A DNA stretch of 64,000 nt from Dasypus novemcinctus (GCF_030445035.2 NC_080695.1:51415954-51479953), one strand, 5' to 3'; positions 9,930-23,265 are shown, numbered from the stretch's first letter. Notes: a model not told the origin generated them from the letters alone. Numbers and translations: made by a program.

Positions 9930-12060
9930 TAAGGAGTATTCTATATAATATGTGAAGATCTTTAAGGTATATTGTTCAAGGAATATAGGAAGGGAGCAGA
10001 GTGTTATATAGAGTATATTATCATTTGTGCAAATAGAAAATACACCTCATGTGTGTAACTGAAAGGATAGATGAAAACATGGGGAGGAGGATTTGGTGGC
10101 TAGGGAATTCACAAAGGGAGGAAGAAAGATATTATACAATATACTGCTTAGTACTTTAAACATTTTGTACCTTGTACACATATTACAAGTTTCTAAATAT
10201 CCATCCATGATGATAGGGAAAAGAAATTGCAAGTAAGTCACTTGAAATTATATTACCAGGTGATAGGTTTTCTGTATGTATTTGGAAGACATTTCAAGAA
10301 TAAAGCATTTTAATAAATATTTTAATGGAAATACTTATATTTCATATTTTATACAGTTTTATACCTTTGTTTCACTCCCCAATCTATATCCCATGAATAT
10401 TTACATCATTTTTAGTGACTCCATAATATTATTTTGAATTTAGTCTGTGGTGGTCATTTGGGCAGTTTTCAGTATTTTGCTCTTCTAGATATAGAGTGAG
10501 ATGTTATATAATGTCCCAGAGGACATTAAGTATAAAAATATTCCCATTTGTTCAGTGGTTGGCATTAATCATTTATCCTCAGAATACACAAATTGGAAGT
10601 TTCTTAATTTTGTTTAGTTTCCCTCACTGTCAGCAAATTGTTCTAACCATCCTTCCACAGTCCTCCTTCACCTGATGAATTTCAAGGCCTTATTCTGCCC
10701 TCCTCATGGCCACTTAGGCAGTAGCCTAAGACCTTTCCTCTGAGAGATCCTCTTCCTGATCACCCTGAACACTGTTGCTCTCAAAACTGTGTATTCCATT
10801 GTGTCCCTCCCTTGTTCCAAAATCTTAAATGACTCCACCTATCCTGTGGGTTACATTCAACTCTGTTTGGGTTACCTTCAAACCCCAGCTCTACCTACAC
10901 GTGCTCCAACATGACTTCCATGCCTTCTGAAGAAAAAGGCCTGGGTCACCTTCCACTTTCTTGGCTTCAAAGGCAATTTATATCTCACTTTTCCCAGTCC
11001 TTTCTGCCCATTGTCTCATAGAAATAATTCCTTCTGTTTTCCTTGTTTAATACCTTGAATGTAAAAATTATCCATCTTCCTAATTAGATAATATGTTTTT
11101 TGTTTATATGTGTATATGTTTATGTTCAGTGAACACTGAATTTTTCTTAATAGTAAGTGGTATCTACAGATGAATGGGAAGTTCTTATTGACAATACTTA
11201 AAACTGAAGAAGAGGAGTTGGTTTTCCAAGTGTCAAGTCTAGTTCAAAAGGCATTCTGAGGAAGAAGTATGCTCTATGTACAATATACTTGTTTAATCAG
11301 AGATTATGGCACATGAGGTGAAGCTGATAAATAAATATGTACAGGTACAGGATCTTTGAGTTAGTGTCACATAGGCTACATTCAGAAGATGGGATGCACA
11401 CATGGCCACCTACAGTTCACCTGACAGCCCTTTGTTATCAGTAGGTGGCAGAACAGGTAAAGCCAGTGTAGATGCTGCTCTCAGCGCTGTGCAGCAGCTC
11501 ACAAAGGAGCACCTGGGAGGAAGCAGTGGGGGCTGTAATTCTGGAAAAGAAGTAAGGCTATGCAATTTCAATGATTAATGTGTGTGGACTCCTGGTAGAA
11601 GATGGATTTTTTAAAATTAAAATTGAACCGGGTCAACTGATGCCAGAATGTGTTAGAACCACTGAGCCTGCTCATTTGGCCTTGAAATCACTGCAGCCAT
11701 GACCAGTAAGTCCCAGGATATCTTCCCACAGCTATAGAACAAGAACCCAGCCCCTAGGCTTGGATAAAATAGAAAAGTGGGGGACAGTTCCAGGCCCAGA
11801 GCTAGGGTCAGTGGGGCAGGTCAGCTGTGCTCTAAGACTTTGGGCAGGAGAGGAATGAAATCCAGCTTGACCTCTTCACCTGTATCTATGGGCGGTCAGC
11901 CCAAAGTCCCGAAGATTTTACCTAAAAAGACAGTGAAGAGGAAGTGAAAGACGTTCCTGTTTCATGGATTGCTAATTTAGATGCCCTTGTATGAAATGTG
12001 AAGTTAACCACAGTGTAATTACATTCTTGTGAATGGCATTAATTTCTTTCTGTAATTAAT
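9930..12060. other. Intergenic, mostly unassigned
   Basis: No gene recognised. About 10650-11100 resembles an old L2/MIR-type relic, with pyrimidine-rich text followed by 'ccttgtttaataccttgaatg'. The rest has no open frame or repeat I can name. Confidence 0.4.
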
Positions 12061-12063
12061 TGT

Positions 12064-12083
12064 GTGTATATATATATATATAT
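12064..12083. repeat. (TA)n microsatellite
   Basis: Alternating TA run of about 18 bp. Confidence 0.9.
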
Positions 12084-13300
12084 CTGAATTTTATGGCCCT
12101 TTACTCTTTTGGGAAACTGGTCAGACTAGCTTCATTATACAAAGCTTTCCTGCCTGTCTTTTTTATTTCAAACTCAGTCATTTAATGAGTTGTATTTTCT
12201 TTTTCACACCTTTGGCCTTTAACCCAGGCAAAAAAAAACAAAAAAACACACAAAACACATAGTAGTACTGACTGCTTCTTTATTTAGCACTGAAGAAATT
12301 TTTAAAAAGTAAAGGAATAAAGGAAACCAAGGATTTCACTAGACTGTGAAAGCTGTCTGCCTGAAGAATGGCATCTGTGCCTCCAGGTCTCTTGCAAGAA
12401 CAGATCTGAGTGAAGCCACACTCAGCCTATTTATGACCAAATTGATCCTGTGTTTGGAGGTGTTTTCAGGTAAAGATCTTTCATCTCATTCCTTTGTGAG
12501 CAAACATCTGAAGAACATTGTGCCAGAATCTCATCTTTAAGAATTTGTACTTTAGATCTGGAAGTGTAGAGAGGAGCTTGCAACTTGAGGAAAGCTTGGT
12601 GTTTGGCAAAACACAAAGGCCTGCTTAGTTTGGTTTATTTAAATATTTCCCACACTGACCTAGAGTAGAGAATGAGATGTTGCTTAATATTATGATTCCC
12701 ATTATTTATGAAATATCTCAAACATGTAGCAGGGGATCAAATTTTTAGGGATCCGAGACCAGGTCAGGGTATTTTGGTTGGAGAGAGTGGAGTTAAGCGA
12801 ACATGGCAGTCAGGCCCTTCTCTGAATGTGAAAAGGAAAAGTGGCCCAATGATGACTCTGTATGTGTTTGACAAACTGAATGCTAACAGAGGCAGCATGG
12901 GTTGGGGGTGTGTAACTTCTTTGTGTGTCCCCCCTTTTCCCTCCTCCCTTGACTTCCAGTCCTGTTCTCCATTGACAGAAGCAGAATCTCTTAATCTGTA
13001 CATGTAGCTCCTGTTCCCAATGTCCTTTCTCCTTCATCTCTGGGATTTCATGTGATCAGTCCCCTGCTGCTGCTCCACCCATTCTCCTACCTTTACTTGT
13101 GTCTTACTCAGCACCCACATTTTCTGCCCCTGCTTTTCTGACAGTTTCTATGTATGCATCTTGTCCATTCTATGTATAGCCACCCAACCTCTCTTTAGAA
13201 GTCTGTGGGATAAATTCCAAATTCCTTAGAGTGTCATTCAAGACATTTCTGCCTCTCTCCAGCTGCCTTTTCCAGTCTTTCCTGCCCTGTAGCCAGCCTG
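12084..13300. other. Intergenic, nothing recognised
   Basis: No gene, repeat family or long open frame that can be supported. It contains A-rich and pyrimidine-rich patches only. Confidence 0.45.
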
Positions 13301-13309
13301 CCAGGAAAG

Positions 13310-13474
13310 AAAGAGCTACTGTGATGTGCCAAGCTCTCTGCTGAGCACTTTACAAGAATTATATCCTCAAATCCTCTCAATAACCCCATTAAGTGGCTCC
13401 TGTCTTTTTACATTAAAACATCTGAAATTGGGAGCAATTACACAAATTTTCCAATGTTGTACAGCTTATAAGTA
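13310..13474 (+). mobile_element. MIR/L2-type relic interrupted by an L1 insertion
   Basis: Text similar to the ancient 'gtgccaagc..tgctgagcacttta' repeat module. It resumes after 14259 with 'aagcccatgctc', so the L1 at 13490-14244 split it. Confidence 0.55.
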
Positions 13475-14259
13475 GAGAACTAGATTTTATTTTATTTTTT
13501 TCTTTTTAAAATTCATTGTAAACTTTATTTTTAGAGAAGCTTTAGATTACAGGAAAGTTACATCAAAAGTTAGTGGATTCCCATATAACCCCCCCTCCCA
13601 TACACATTTTCCCCCATTATTCACATCTGACATTAGTGAGGTACATTCGTGACAATCGGTGAACCAAATTAAAGCACTGCTACTAATCAACATCTATAGG
13701 TTATGGTTTACACTTTGTGCCGTACAGTTTTATAGGCTTTGACAAATATATGTCACGTATCCGTCATTGCAGTTTCATACAGGACAATTCCAATGAGCTA
13801 AAAATGCCCTGTGTTCCACCTAGCCATCCCTCCCCCTCCTCTTGAACCTCTGGTTACTACTGCCTTTATATCTTAATTCTTTTTTTTTTTTTAAATTTTT
13901 TTATTTTTTATTGACTTTGTAATAATATTACATTAAAAATATATATGTGAGGTCCCATTCAACCCCACCCCCCCACCCCCCCTCTCCCCCCCCCAACAAC
14001 ACTCGTTCCCATCATCATGACACATCCATTGGATTTGGTAAGTACATCTTTGGGCACCTCTGCACCTCATATACATTGGTTCACATCATGGCCCATACTC
14101 TCCTCTATTCCATCATGTAGGCCCTGTGAGGATTTACAATGTCCGGTGATTACCTCTGAAGCACCATCCAGGGCAGCTCCATGTCCCAAAGACGCCTCCA
14201 CCTCTCATCTCTTCCTGCCTTTCCCCATACCCTTTGTCCATTATGAGAACTAGATTTTA
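13475..14259 (-). mobile_element. L1 insertion with 15-bp target duplication and an internal poly(A)
   Basis: GAGAACTAGATTTTA occurs at 13475-13489 and again at 14245-14259 and flanks the whole insert. On the minus strand the insert reads L1 3' UTR (14244 to about 13895), a poly(A) run (13892-13880), a second older L1 3' UTR-like segment (about 13878-13510) and a second A-rich tail next to the target duplication. It could be a single L1 with a 3' transduction, or two nested insertions. Confidence 0.75.
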
Positions 14260-14419
14260 AAGCCCATGCTCTCTCCTCTGCAACATGCTACTTCTTACTC
14301 CTGGGATTCTTCTGAAAATTTGTTCACTGTATTATCCCCATGGTGAATAACTCTTCATTCTTTTCACTTCCCTGAATGTCACCAGTCTTTTAAAGTATAG
14401 ATTGAGTTCCATCCTTTCA

Positions 14420-14655
14420 AGTAGAAACAAATAGGCAGTGCAAAGTTGATGAATTTTGAAGTTAGATAAAATGCGGCTCTGCCACTTATTAGCTGTGTGT
14501 CCTTGGACACATCAGTAACCTCTCTGAATCTCAGTTTTCTCATCTGTAAACTAATCATCATTGCATCAATGTCATATGTGTTTTTTAAGTCAAGGGCTTA
14601 GGACAGTCACACTGCCTGGCACGTTATTAGCATTTGATAACTGTTAGATCTCATC
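14420..14655 (+). mobile_element. MIR SINE
   Basis: Contains the MIR core: 'ctctgccacttattagctgtgtg', 'cctctctgaatctcagttttctcatctgtaaa' and the 'cctggcacgttattag' 3' module, in canonical order. Confidence 0.85.
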
Positions 14656-15045
14656 TACCTTCTATTTGCTTAGAAATATATTCAAGACCACAAGGTAGTT
14701 TCTGTTTGTTTTAACCCCACAGTAGCCACTAATGTCTCTTAACATTTTGCTCTGTTTTCTTCTGTTGGGTGGGAAGCCCTCTGGTTTAGGTCTGATGCCT
14801 CACATAGTTGTTTTTAAGCACTCACTGTAGGGGAAAATGATGGAAATTGGGAGAAGAAATGGTTGGAAATATGACTGTGGAAAAACAGTTTCCTAAGCCA
14901 GGAGATAAGTTCTTCATAAAATGAAGATGGTAGCCAGGATGGGTAGTGGCTTTCTCTCCAGAAGGATTTTGGAATTTGCCTATTTATCTTCCTGCTTATT
15001 CCCCAGGAGTTTGTGGGGTCTGGATGTTCTCCTAGGAGAAGTTAT
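14656..15045. other. Intergenic, nothing recognised
   Basis: No gene or identifiable repeat. Confidence 0.45.
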
Positions 15046-15928
15046 GAAATCCAAGCCATACAGGAAGCAGATGTTGCTCAAGTGGTTGTGTTCCTGTCTA
15101 CCATATTGGAGGTCCAGGGTTCAATTCCTGGGTCCTTCTGGTGAAGGCAAACTGACTCACACAGTGAGCTAGCCCACACACAGTGCTGGCTTATGCAGGT
15201 GTGCTGGCCCATGCAAGAGTGCTGGCCCATGTGGAGAGGTGGTGCAGCAAGATGATGCAACAAAAAGAGATGCAGGGGAGAGACAATAAGAGATGAAGCA
15301 AACCAGGGAGCTGAGGTGGCACATGTGATTGAGCACCTCTCCCCCACTTCAGAAGGTCCCTGGATCAGTTGCCTGTGCTACCTAAAGAGAAGACAAGCAG
15401 GGAAGTCAATTTGGTTCAATGAATAGAGCATCCACCTACTACAAGGGAGGTCCAGGGTTCAAACCCGGGGCCTCCTGACCCTTGTGATGAGCTGGCCCAT
15501 GCCCAATACTGATGCACACAAGGAGTGCCATGTCATGCAGGGGTGTCCCCCTCATAGGGGAGCCCCATGTGCAAGAAGTGCACCCATAAGTGGAGCCACC
15601 TAGTGCAAAAAAAAAAGCACAGCCTCCCCAGGAGTGGTGCCACACACATGGAGAGCTGATACAGCAAGATGACACAATAAAAAGGGACACAGATAAATGG
15701 TGCCACTGAAAAGAATACAAGTGGACACAGAGGAACACACAGCAAATGGACACAGAAAGCAGACACTGGAAGGGGAGGGGAGAGAAATTTTAAAAAATAA
15801 ATCTTTAAAAATAAGAGAAGACAATCAGACACAGAAAACACACAGTGAATAGACACAGAGTACAGACAGTGCAAACAATGGGGTGGGGATAAATAAATAA
15901 ATAAATAAATAAGGAAATACAAGCCATA
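15046..15928 (+). mobile_element. Composite DAS-type SINE insertion within one target duplication
   Basis: A 15-bp near-identical duplication (GAAATnCAAGCCATA) is at 15046-15060 and 15914-15928. Between them are a first tRNA-derived SINE unit (about 15061-15385, without a clear A tail) and a second unit (about 15390-15800). A further 3' module with its own (AAAT)n tail follows at 15892-15912. The tRNA-derived heads contain 'gggttcaa' B-box text. DAS SINEs are characteristic of Xenarthra. Confidence 0.85.
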
Positions 15929-16496
15929 ATGGGGTAGGGGAGAGGGAATGGCTGCTACAGAGGAGTGGGACATCCAGAGCAAGTTTGTTCCACTGGAAAG
16001 CAACTGACAATAAATCCTGAGCCTGGAATCCTCAGAGAATCCTTAGTTTTAAAAATGTTCAATCATTTAACATTTTCATTATTGTCTCCATCGCTGTTGT
16101 CACTGATATGAAGTATCATCCAAAGTAGTGAAGCTGGAAGAAGTTAAAGTATCAAGAATTTTGAGTCCCTAAAATTCCTGTCCGTGGCTTACTTTCTTCC
16201 AGGCCCAGCCCAGCTTACATGGCAGCACTAGAGAAATAGCCTGTGTCCCCACCCAAAAGGGCCTGTTCCAGGACCATCCCATTCAAGGCTGCCCTGCATG
16301 TGCTTGAGATCAACTCAGCAAATATTTACCGAGTAATTCCTCAGTACCAGGTGCTGCAGGAAGCGGTTTTGTTTAAAAGAGTCTTACAACAAAGCTCTGG
16401 TCTGAAAAGCTTGCAGCCCAGCAGTGGAGACAGCCTGGAGGCAACCAGCCATGACCTAGGACAGGGGAATTCCTGCTACATGGGAACACCCACCTG
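15929..16496. other. Intergenic, possible outward continuation of arm A
   Basis: Its partner in arm B would lie beyond 64000, so whether the inverted repeat extends here cannot be seen. No gene recognised. Confidence 0.4.
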
Positions 16497-17054
16497 CTGC
16501 TCTGGAAGGAATTGCAGCAAAGGGCCTTTTTTACCCTGGCTTCCCAGCTAAGTGCCATCCTGGGAGGCCAGGAGTTGCACATCCTTCACCTCTCAGCACC
16601 TCTGTTCAGAAGAACCTGAAGTCCTGCTATGAAGGTGCAGCCCCCAGAGAATAGCGTTGCTGCTTCCTCAGGGGCTATCTGTCCACCCTCTCAGTGTCCT
16701 TTACTGCCCTCATTCCTCAAAGTCTTTGTCCTCCTCTGTCCTAGGTCAAAATAATTGCAAGGGCCTGGGAAAGGCCATTAACTAGCCCTTTTACTCTCTT
16801 TCTTTATCTAGATTCCTTGCTTCTCCTCTCCATGCTGAATCTCAGCTACTTAGACTCCAAAATCTATGGTCTAGTTTTCATTCTTACTTTCTTTAACTAC
16901 ATGCAAATTCACTTTCTAGAGCCTTTTTCTTTCAGTTGGCCCTGTTGTGGGAGGGGGGAGAGGGATTGGGCTTTGTAAACTTCTGCTTAATTCACATAGA
17001 TTTTCTTTATGAGAGGAAGTATCTCAATATTGACTAATTTGCTTGTCATTGAAC

Positions 17055-17341
17055 TTTTTTAAGGATTTATTTATTTATTTATTTCTCCCCTCTCCCCCCC
17101 ACCCCGGTTGTCTGTTCTCTGTGTCTATTTGCTGCATCTTCTTTGTCCACTTCTGTTGTTGTCAGTGGCATGGGAATCTGTGTTTCTTTTTGTTGTTTCA
17201 TCTTGTTGTGTCAGCTCTCTGTGTGTAGCGCCATTCCTGGGCAGGCTGCACTTTCTTTCAAGCTGAGTGCCTCTCCTTATGGGGCACACTCCTTGTGCGT
17301 GGGGCTCTTCTATGCGGGGGACATCCCTTCATGGCACGTGT
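17055..17341 (-). mobile_element. DAS SINE, 5' truncated, only in arm A
   Basis: Complement of the DAS 3' body with a TTTA tail. Arm B at about 63430 lacks it and reads straight through from the left flank to the right flank, so it inserted after the duplication. Confidence 0.85.
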
Positions 17342-17374
17342 GCCATTTAATTTTTAAACTATTTCCTCACTGTG

Positions 17375-17432
17375 AAAATGATGTATATATATGTATATAA
17401 GTACATATATGTACATGTATACATACATATAT
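17375..17432. repeat. (ATGTAT)n-like microsatellite
   Basis: Degenerate ATGTATATAC-type run. The arm B equivalent at about 63355-63405 has a different length. Confidence 0.8.
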
Positions 17433-17989
17433 TTTCCCTGATGCTAAAGATATCTAAGTCCTTGTTGTATTGTGACTGTGCCTATCATTTTTGCAAGAGG
17501 CAGCTCAGATCACATGCAAAAACACCTGTGAAAGAATGAACAATGCCATCAGAAGAGGGGTGGACCAGCAGGTAGCTGAGGGCATGTTTGAAAGGGCTCA
17601 AGAATGGATGCAACTCCAATTTCAGCTCCTGAAGGTAACCTGCATCCAAAACCAGGGGGTGCACTATGGCATGGAAGAAGCAAGGACTGAGGCTGGAAGA
17701 AATAGTCATTATGTGGGTTCATATAGAGCTGGATGACTTCTGCCAAGTGGGCCTGACATGCCCAGGGGGCAGGAGAGGAGGCCTGCCAGCGCTTGCCATT
17801 CTTGCATCACGGCAGTGCTTGCTGGAGTTGGGCTATCTTCTGGGGCTGTGGCTTCATAAACAAAGTCTCCTCATGTCTCCTGTGCTCATCCTGTGTAAAG
17901 AGTCATCGATGTAACAATCCTGGTGACACCTGGTCCTGTGTCTAGGACTTGAACTCTCTTCATCAACTAGTTCATCTTGGCCCCCAGCA

Positions 17990-18135
17990 GCTCTGAGATG
18001 TGGGTAATATTACTGTTCTCATTTCATGGATAAGGAAACTAAGGCACAGACAGGTGTATCCACAGGTCCTGGGGCTAATGGCTGAGGTAGGATTTGGGAC
18101 CAGGTGACCTGGCTTCACGGTCCCAACTATAACCA
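17990..18135 (-). mobile_element. MIR-type relic
   Basis: Contains 'ctcatttcatggataaggaaactaaggcacag', the complement-side MIR core. It is mirrored in arm B at about 62045-62160. Confidence 0.65.
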
Positions 18136-19254
18136 TAATCTTAAGACCAATTTTTTTTAAGGAGAGAAATCCCTTATCGAAATAAAATTTTAGTCATTCA
18201 AAAGATGTCAATAAACAATTATAGGTCAATCTGTATGGTGTGTAGATTTAGAATTCATTTTGTCTGCCTCAGGAGACAGTTCCCAACAGCTTCCTCTGAA
18301 CTAGTACTTCTGTCAGGTATGTTTGGACCATCTTGTCTCAGATCAGGAACTTGGGTCTTACCCGCCCATCCCCCAAATGATATAAATATAAATACCTCGT
18401 CAGAGTCAAAGTTCCTGTTGGCCTTCTCCTTGACCATGTGAGTCTCCAAGTTTGTCTGCTCAGTCCAGGCTGAGCTGACCATCTCGTCTCTCCCAAACCC
18501 CTAAGGAACCTGACTTCCTGCTTGTTTAGAATACCTCTGAACCAGCACCCAGTAACATCCCACACCTGCTTGTACCCAATCCCTTCCTCTACTCCCACCA
18601 CTGCAGCTTTGAAAAACATATTTTTCCTTAATATGTATGTAATATGTAATTTCCTTGAAGGAAATAAAGAGATACTTCATTTCCCAGTAGCAGTTTAGTT
18701 TCAGTGGTTTGACTTATTACCACAAGCTACAAGTACATGCAGAAAATAGGCTGAGCTCGACAGTGGCCAGTCCCATTGGAGTACATAAAAATTAGAATGT
18801 AAGGTGCCCAGGAAAACAATTCCTTTAAAATTAATTACTATCTTGACCATGTGTAATCTTTCTTAAACCACAGAGGTGTAAGAAGTTAAAACTGGGCAAG
18901 ATGATGGAGAATTCCTAGTTGTCATTGGCTTGATTCATGCTAAGAAGTGAGGGGTTTCACCCACCTTTGCTTATACACTATTAGTGCAAACGTCAATACA
19001 GTAAAAAAAAAAAAAAGGCAAATGATAACTTAATATTCTAAAACTAGTTTTGACCTAGTAGATGCCCTTAAGGGACTTCAGAGCACAAAATTTGAGCACT
19101 ACTCTCTTAGACAAATCATTCAAGCAGGTTATTTAACTGAGAAGTAGTGGTGATAGTTCAACCTACCCTGATGCCACTAAGGTTGTCAGGAAGTTTAAGT
19201 AATATTTGAAACTGCTAAAGAAAATGGTAATTATAATATTATTTCTGGGAAGGA

Positions 19255-19410
19255 CCAAAGTAACATGGCTTAATGGCTTGTTTGTTGGGAGACTTGTGTT
19301 CAAGTCCCTGTTAGGCCCAGAATTAATATGACCTTTGACAATTCCTAAACATCTCTAAGATTTCATTCCTCATATCAAAATGAGGGAGAGAAACTAGATT
19401 ACTTCAAATT
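19255..19410 (+). mobile_element. MIR relic
   Basis: Contains 'gagacttgtgttcaagtccctg', 'gacctttgacaa' and 'catctctaagatttcattcctcatat' in MIR order. Mirrored at about 60770-60930. Confidence 0.7.
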
Positions 19411-20399
19411 TTTGACTTCTTTAAACTGATAGAATTATAAGCCCTTCCCTCTTTGTTTTAATATCTTTACCTAAGTAAGATCAAAATGGATTCAGCCTTG
19501 GAGGTGGGTCTAAGTGTTTTATTATTTTTCATTTTAAACTTAGAAATAAATACAGTTCTATTGCTGTTGGCATGGTTTGTGTTTCCTATTTCAAGTGAAG
19601 CATGTGGAGGATTCTTTTAGCCATAATAGAGTATCACAGGGTCCAGTAGCCTTAAACAAGTACAAATGGACACAATTTATGGAATAGCAGCTTTCCTACA
19701 TTGTATAACAGTCAGCACAGGACATGATCCCTGAAAGAAGATGACAAACAAGGTGAGCCCTAGAGAGATTTTCTAGGCCACAGCACAGGGATGTGGAACC
19801 CAAAAAGAGCCTGGTGCTCTCCATGAGTTGTGGAGAATTCAAAATTTTGGGGAGCAAAGGTGGTTAGCAGTCACAAGATAGGGTGCCATAGAGGAGAGAG
19901 CTGGACAGAGGGAAAGCTCCAGAGATATGAAGTGGCCCTTGAGCCTTTGATAAGTACATGCAAGAGAACAAACCACTGTGGATGGGGAAAGAAACACCCA
20001 AAGGAGCAGGCAGAACAGTCCACACAGCTCATGTGGAGCCAGAAGCAGCCTGAGGGGAAAGGCCTCTTTACACACACAACACCAAGGAGAGGACCTCAGT
20101 AGAGGAGTCAAAATAGCTCTAGATGAAAGGTCATTGTGCACCCACCAGCAAGGTTTAAAATGTATGGTAACAGTAGAACACAGACCAGGAGGGGAGAAAT
20201 GAAAGCATATTCTTGTAAGGGTTTAATACTTGATACTTTATACTAGTAGCAAAATGAGTTAGTGTTACTTGACTAGACTGTGATAAATTAAAGATATATA
20301 TTATAAGCCCTAGAGCTATCACTAAAAATCAAATGATATATGTAATAAGGCATTAAAGGAAAGAAAATGCAATATTAGAAAACTACTCAACTCCCCAAA

Positions 20400-21275
20400 A
20401 AAGTCATCAAATAGGAGAAAAGTAATGCAAACCAAAATGTACAAATAGAAGAGCCATGTGGTCTAAATTCTAAAGACTCCAACTAAAAGGCAGAGATGAT
20501 CAGATTAGATAAAAAGCAAGTCCATTTTACTATATGTTATCTATAAGAAACCCACTTTAAACATAAAAATGTGACTAGAGTACAAGTCAAAGAATAGAAA
20601 TATATATACTCTTGAATATTACCCTAAAAAGAATAGTTATATTAATATCAGATGAGGGAGTTGTAGAGAAACAGAACATAGAGGAATCCCATTATTTTTA
20701 AATTTAAGGTTTATATAATCCAAGTATCTTTAAAAAAAATAGAAATACATCTTTAAAAATATCAAAAGAAAAAAGTTTCAGAGTAAGGAGTATTACCAGG
20801 ATTAAAGTAGGCCATTTCACAGTGAAAAAGAGGTGATATCATCAAGAGGACATAATCCTAAATAGTTACATACCAAATAACAATGTTTCAAAATACATGA
20901 AGCAAAAATTGCTAGAACTAAAAGTAAAATTCACCAGACTCTCATTGCAGTTGGAAATTTCAGCATCTCCATTATCTCCATTTGATGATTGAAGGAACAA
21001 GTAGAAAAACCTAACAAGGATATAGAACTTTACCTAATTGTGACTTGTAGGATACTCCTCTCAACCACAGAAGAATACACATTCTTTTCAAGCGTACTTG
21101 GAGTATTTAGCAAGATAGATCGTATCCACCATAAAACAAGTCTCAATGGAGTGAAAAGATGGAAAACATACAGAGTATGTTCACTGACCATAATGGAATT
21201 AAATTCAATATCAATAACATCAAGAAATCTGGGAAACCTCCAAATACCCAGAAACTAAACATCACACTTTGAAAT
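20400..21275 (+). mobile_element. L1 ORF2 fragment
   Basis: Old, stop-riddled L1 ORF2 text. It includes the region for 'aaaaagcaagtccattttactatatg' and 'aagaaacccactttaaacataaa', and a short open piece with residues like SRNLGNLQIPRN. The first part (to 20998) is shared with arm B (59190-59870); the rest exists only in arm A. Confidence 0.75.
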
Positions 21276-21955
21276 AACCCATGGGCCAAGGGAAGACTAC
21301 AGATTCATATCTTGCTGGGTTTACTTCTCTCTCTTCCAAATTTTAGTTTTACCTAAATAAAATTGTATCAAAGCTGTCAGAAGCCAAGGAGTTAACTTTA
21401 GCCAATGCTTAGAGGGCTAGGCAGACTGGTTTTGGCAGTGGAGCTGTTTGTTAATTGCCTGAAGAATGCAGCAAAGACCTGTCTGCCAGAAAGGCACCAC
21501 CCTGGCAGAGTGGAAGAGACTGGGGCAGAGTCCTAGGTCCTGGAAAGGGGCTTCTTATCTGGGTTAGAGACTTAAGGCTGATAGTGATATGATGTCGGAG
21601 AGAAGGTCAGAACTGAAATCAGGCAATAAGGGCATTGGGCACGGAGCTCAAAACCCAAGGGTGGCATCCAGAGGATGACAGAAGGTTGAGGGAAAGGTCT
21701 GATGGTGCAGGAGGTTAGCCTGGGGGACAAAAGTCTTTCACTGTACTCCTTAGTCTATCCCAGCAGCCATGTCATGGTTTCTAATTCACAGCAGGAGAGA
21801 AATTAAATTGCTCAAAACCATGGAGTGGGCTCGGGTGTGCCATTACATACATTAGTTTTTGAAAATACAACTTTAAATGATGGCTCAATAGTCTCATGTA
21901 GAGATGTACTATTATTTCTTTACCCATGATCTTAGTTTTGAACATTAAATGCTGT
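21276..21955. other. Intergenic in arm A, nothing recognised
   Basis: No gene or nameable repeat. Confidence 0.4.
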
Positions 21956-21959
21956 TCTA

Positions 21960-22310
21960 TTTCTCTCCATTGTAAACAACACCTTGAAAAATATGTTATA
22001 CCTAAGTCTCCATCCTCATTTCCAATTTTTTGTTTTTGATCAATTTCTAAGAGTTCCATTACAGGTCCCAAATATAAGAGCATTTTTAAATCTCTTCAGA
22101 AAAGTTGTCCCCTTATTGACAGGGAATGAGAATTCCTGTTTCACTGATCCCTTACCAACAATGGGCATAATTATTTTCTTTGGTGGGTTAATTGGACCTG
22201 ATTTTTTAACTTAGTGCCTTGCATTTCTTGGGTTACTGTTGAAATTAATGAGGTAGAACACTTTCATGTTTAGTTTAATTTCTTCTTAATGAATAGTCCT
22301 TACATGCCAT
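21960..22310 (-). mobile_element. L1 3'-region fragment
   Basis: Complement of the L1 segment with 'catttttaaatctcttcagaaaag' and 'cttaccaacaatgggcata' text. Diverged. Confidence 0.6.
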
Positions 22311-22749
22311 TTCCCTAAGATTCTCCATCACTTTCTTTTCAGCTTGGCCACATCTTAACTGAAAATAACATCTTCAAGAGTTTCCATTTACAGTGGGTCC
22401 ACAGGAAGGTGGATTAAGATTTAGAACATGCCTATGTCAGGGGACACCCTTCAGTCTTCCACAGTGACCCATTCAGGGAGAGGTCTAGAGCCAGGCAAAG
22501 GATCTACCTACAGCAGGGTCTCCCTGAGGCCCAGCCCCAGTGCAGGGCACACAGCAGAGGTGAGAAGGTGGGCTTCTCACCTGGACTCCCCCACCAGGGA
22601 GGCCTGTGAATTGAGGGGACATCTTCCAATCTGGGCTTCAGTGTCCTGGATGGCAAATTAGGGGGTGGGAAGGGGCCTCTGAGACCCTGACTAATCTGAA
22701 ATTCAGGGACTATAAACAGTCCTGGTCACTGCTTTATGGGTGTGGACCT

Positions 22750-23265
22750 TTTAAAGCCTAACTCAGAACAGAACACTTTCCTGTGCAAAGCCCAGCAATG
22801 GCTCCCTATTTCATGGCAGTAAGAACCCAACCCTTCAGCACTTGCCTCAGTGGCTGCCATGGCCCCATGCTGACCCTGGCAGGCTCACCCAGGCTCTCTG
22901 CTCTCCCCAGACCCATTTGGCAAACAGCCTCACCTCCCTCCAGGATCTGCTGAAATTCTACCTTCTTCAGGATACCTTTCTGTCCAACTTATTTATACTG
23001 TGGCTTGAACTCCCCATCCCTGCACTCAGATCCCTCTTTCTTTCCTTGTTTTCCTTTTCTTCACAGTCCTCATTCCCTCATAACACATGATATAATGTTC
23101 TCATTTATTTTGGTTATTCTTTATTGTCTGTCACCAAAAACAAAAATGTAGGCTGGACAAGGGGGTCATCTCTCCTTTGTTCACTGCTGTCTCCCAAGCC
23201 TAGCACATAGTAGGAGATCACTGCATATTTCTTGAATGGATGGATGGGTTAACAAATGAATGAAC
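22750..23265 (+). mobile_element. L2 LINE 3' end
   Basis: Classic L2 order: 'aatggctccctatttcat', a CT-rich body, 'ttcactgctgtctcccaagcctagcacatagtagg' and the tail 'ttgaatggatggatggg'. Confidence 0.85.

Noticed and set aside
15533-16003. Minus-strand frame rich in hydrophobic residues
   Set aside because: It is the antisense of a DAS SINE body.
17491-17736. Open frame with a matching frame in arm B (62417-62680), exon-like edges
   Set aside because: The arm copies differ at many residues and no family was recognised; conservation is explained by the duplication.
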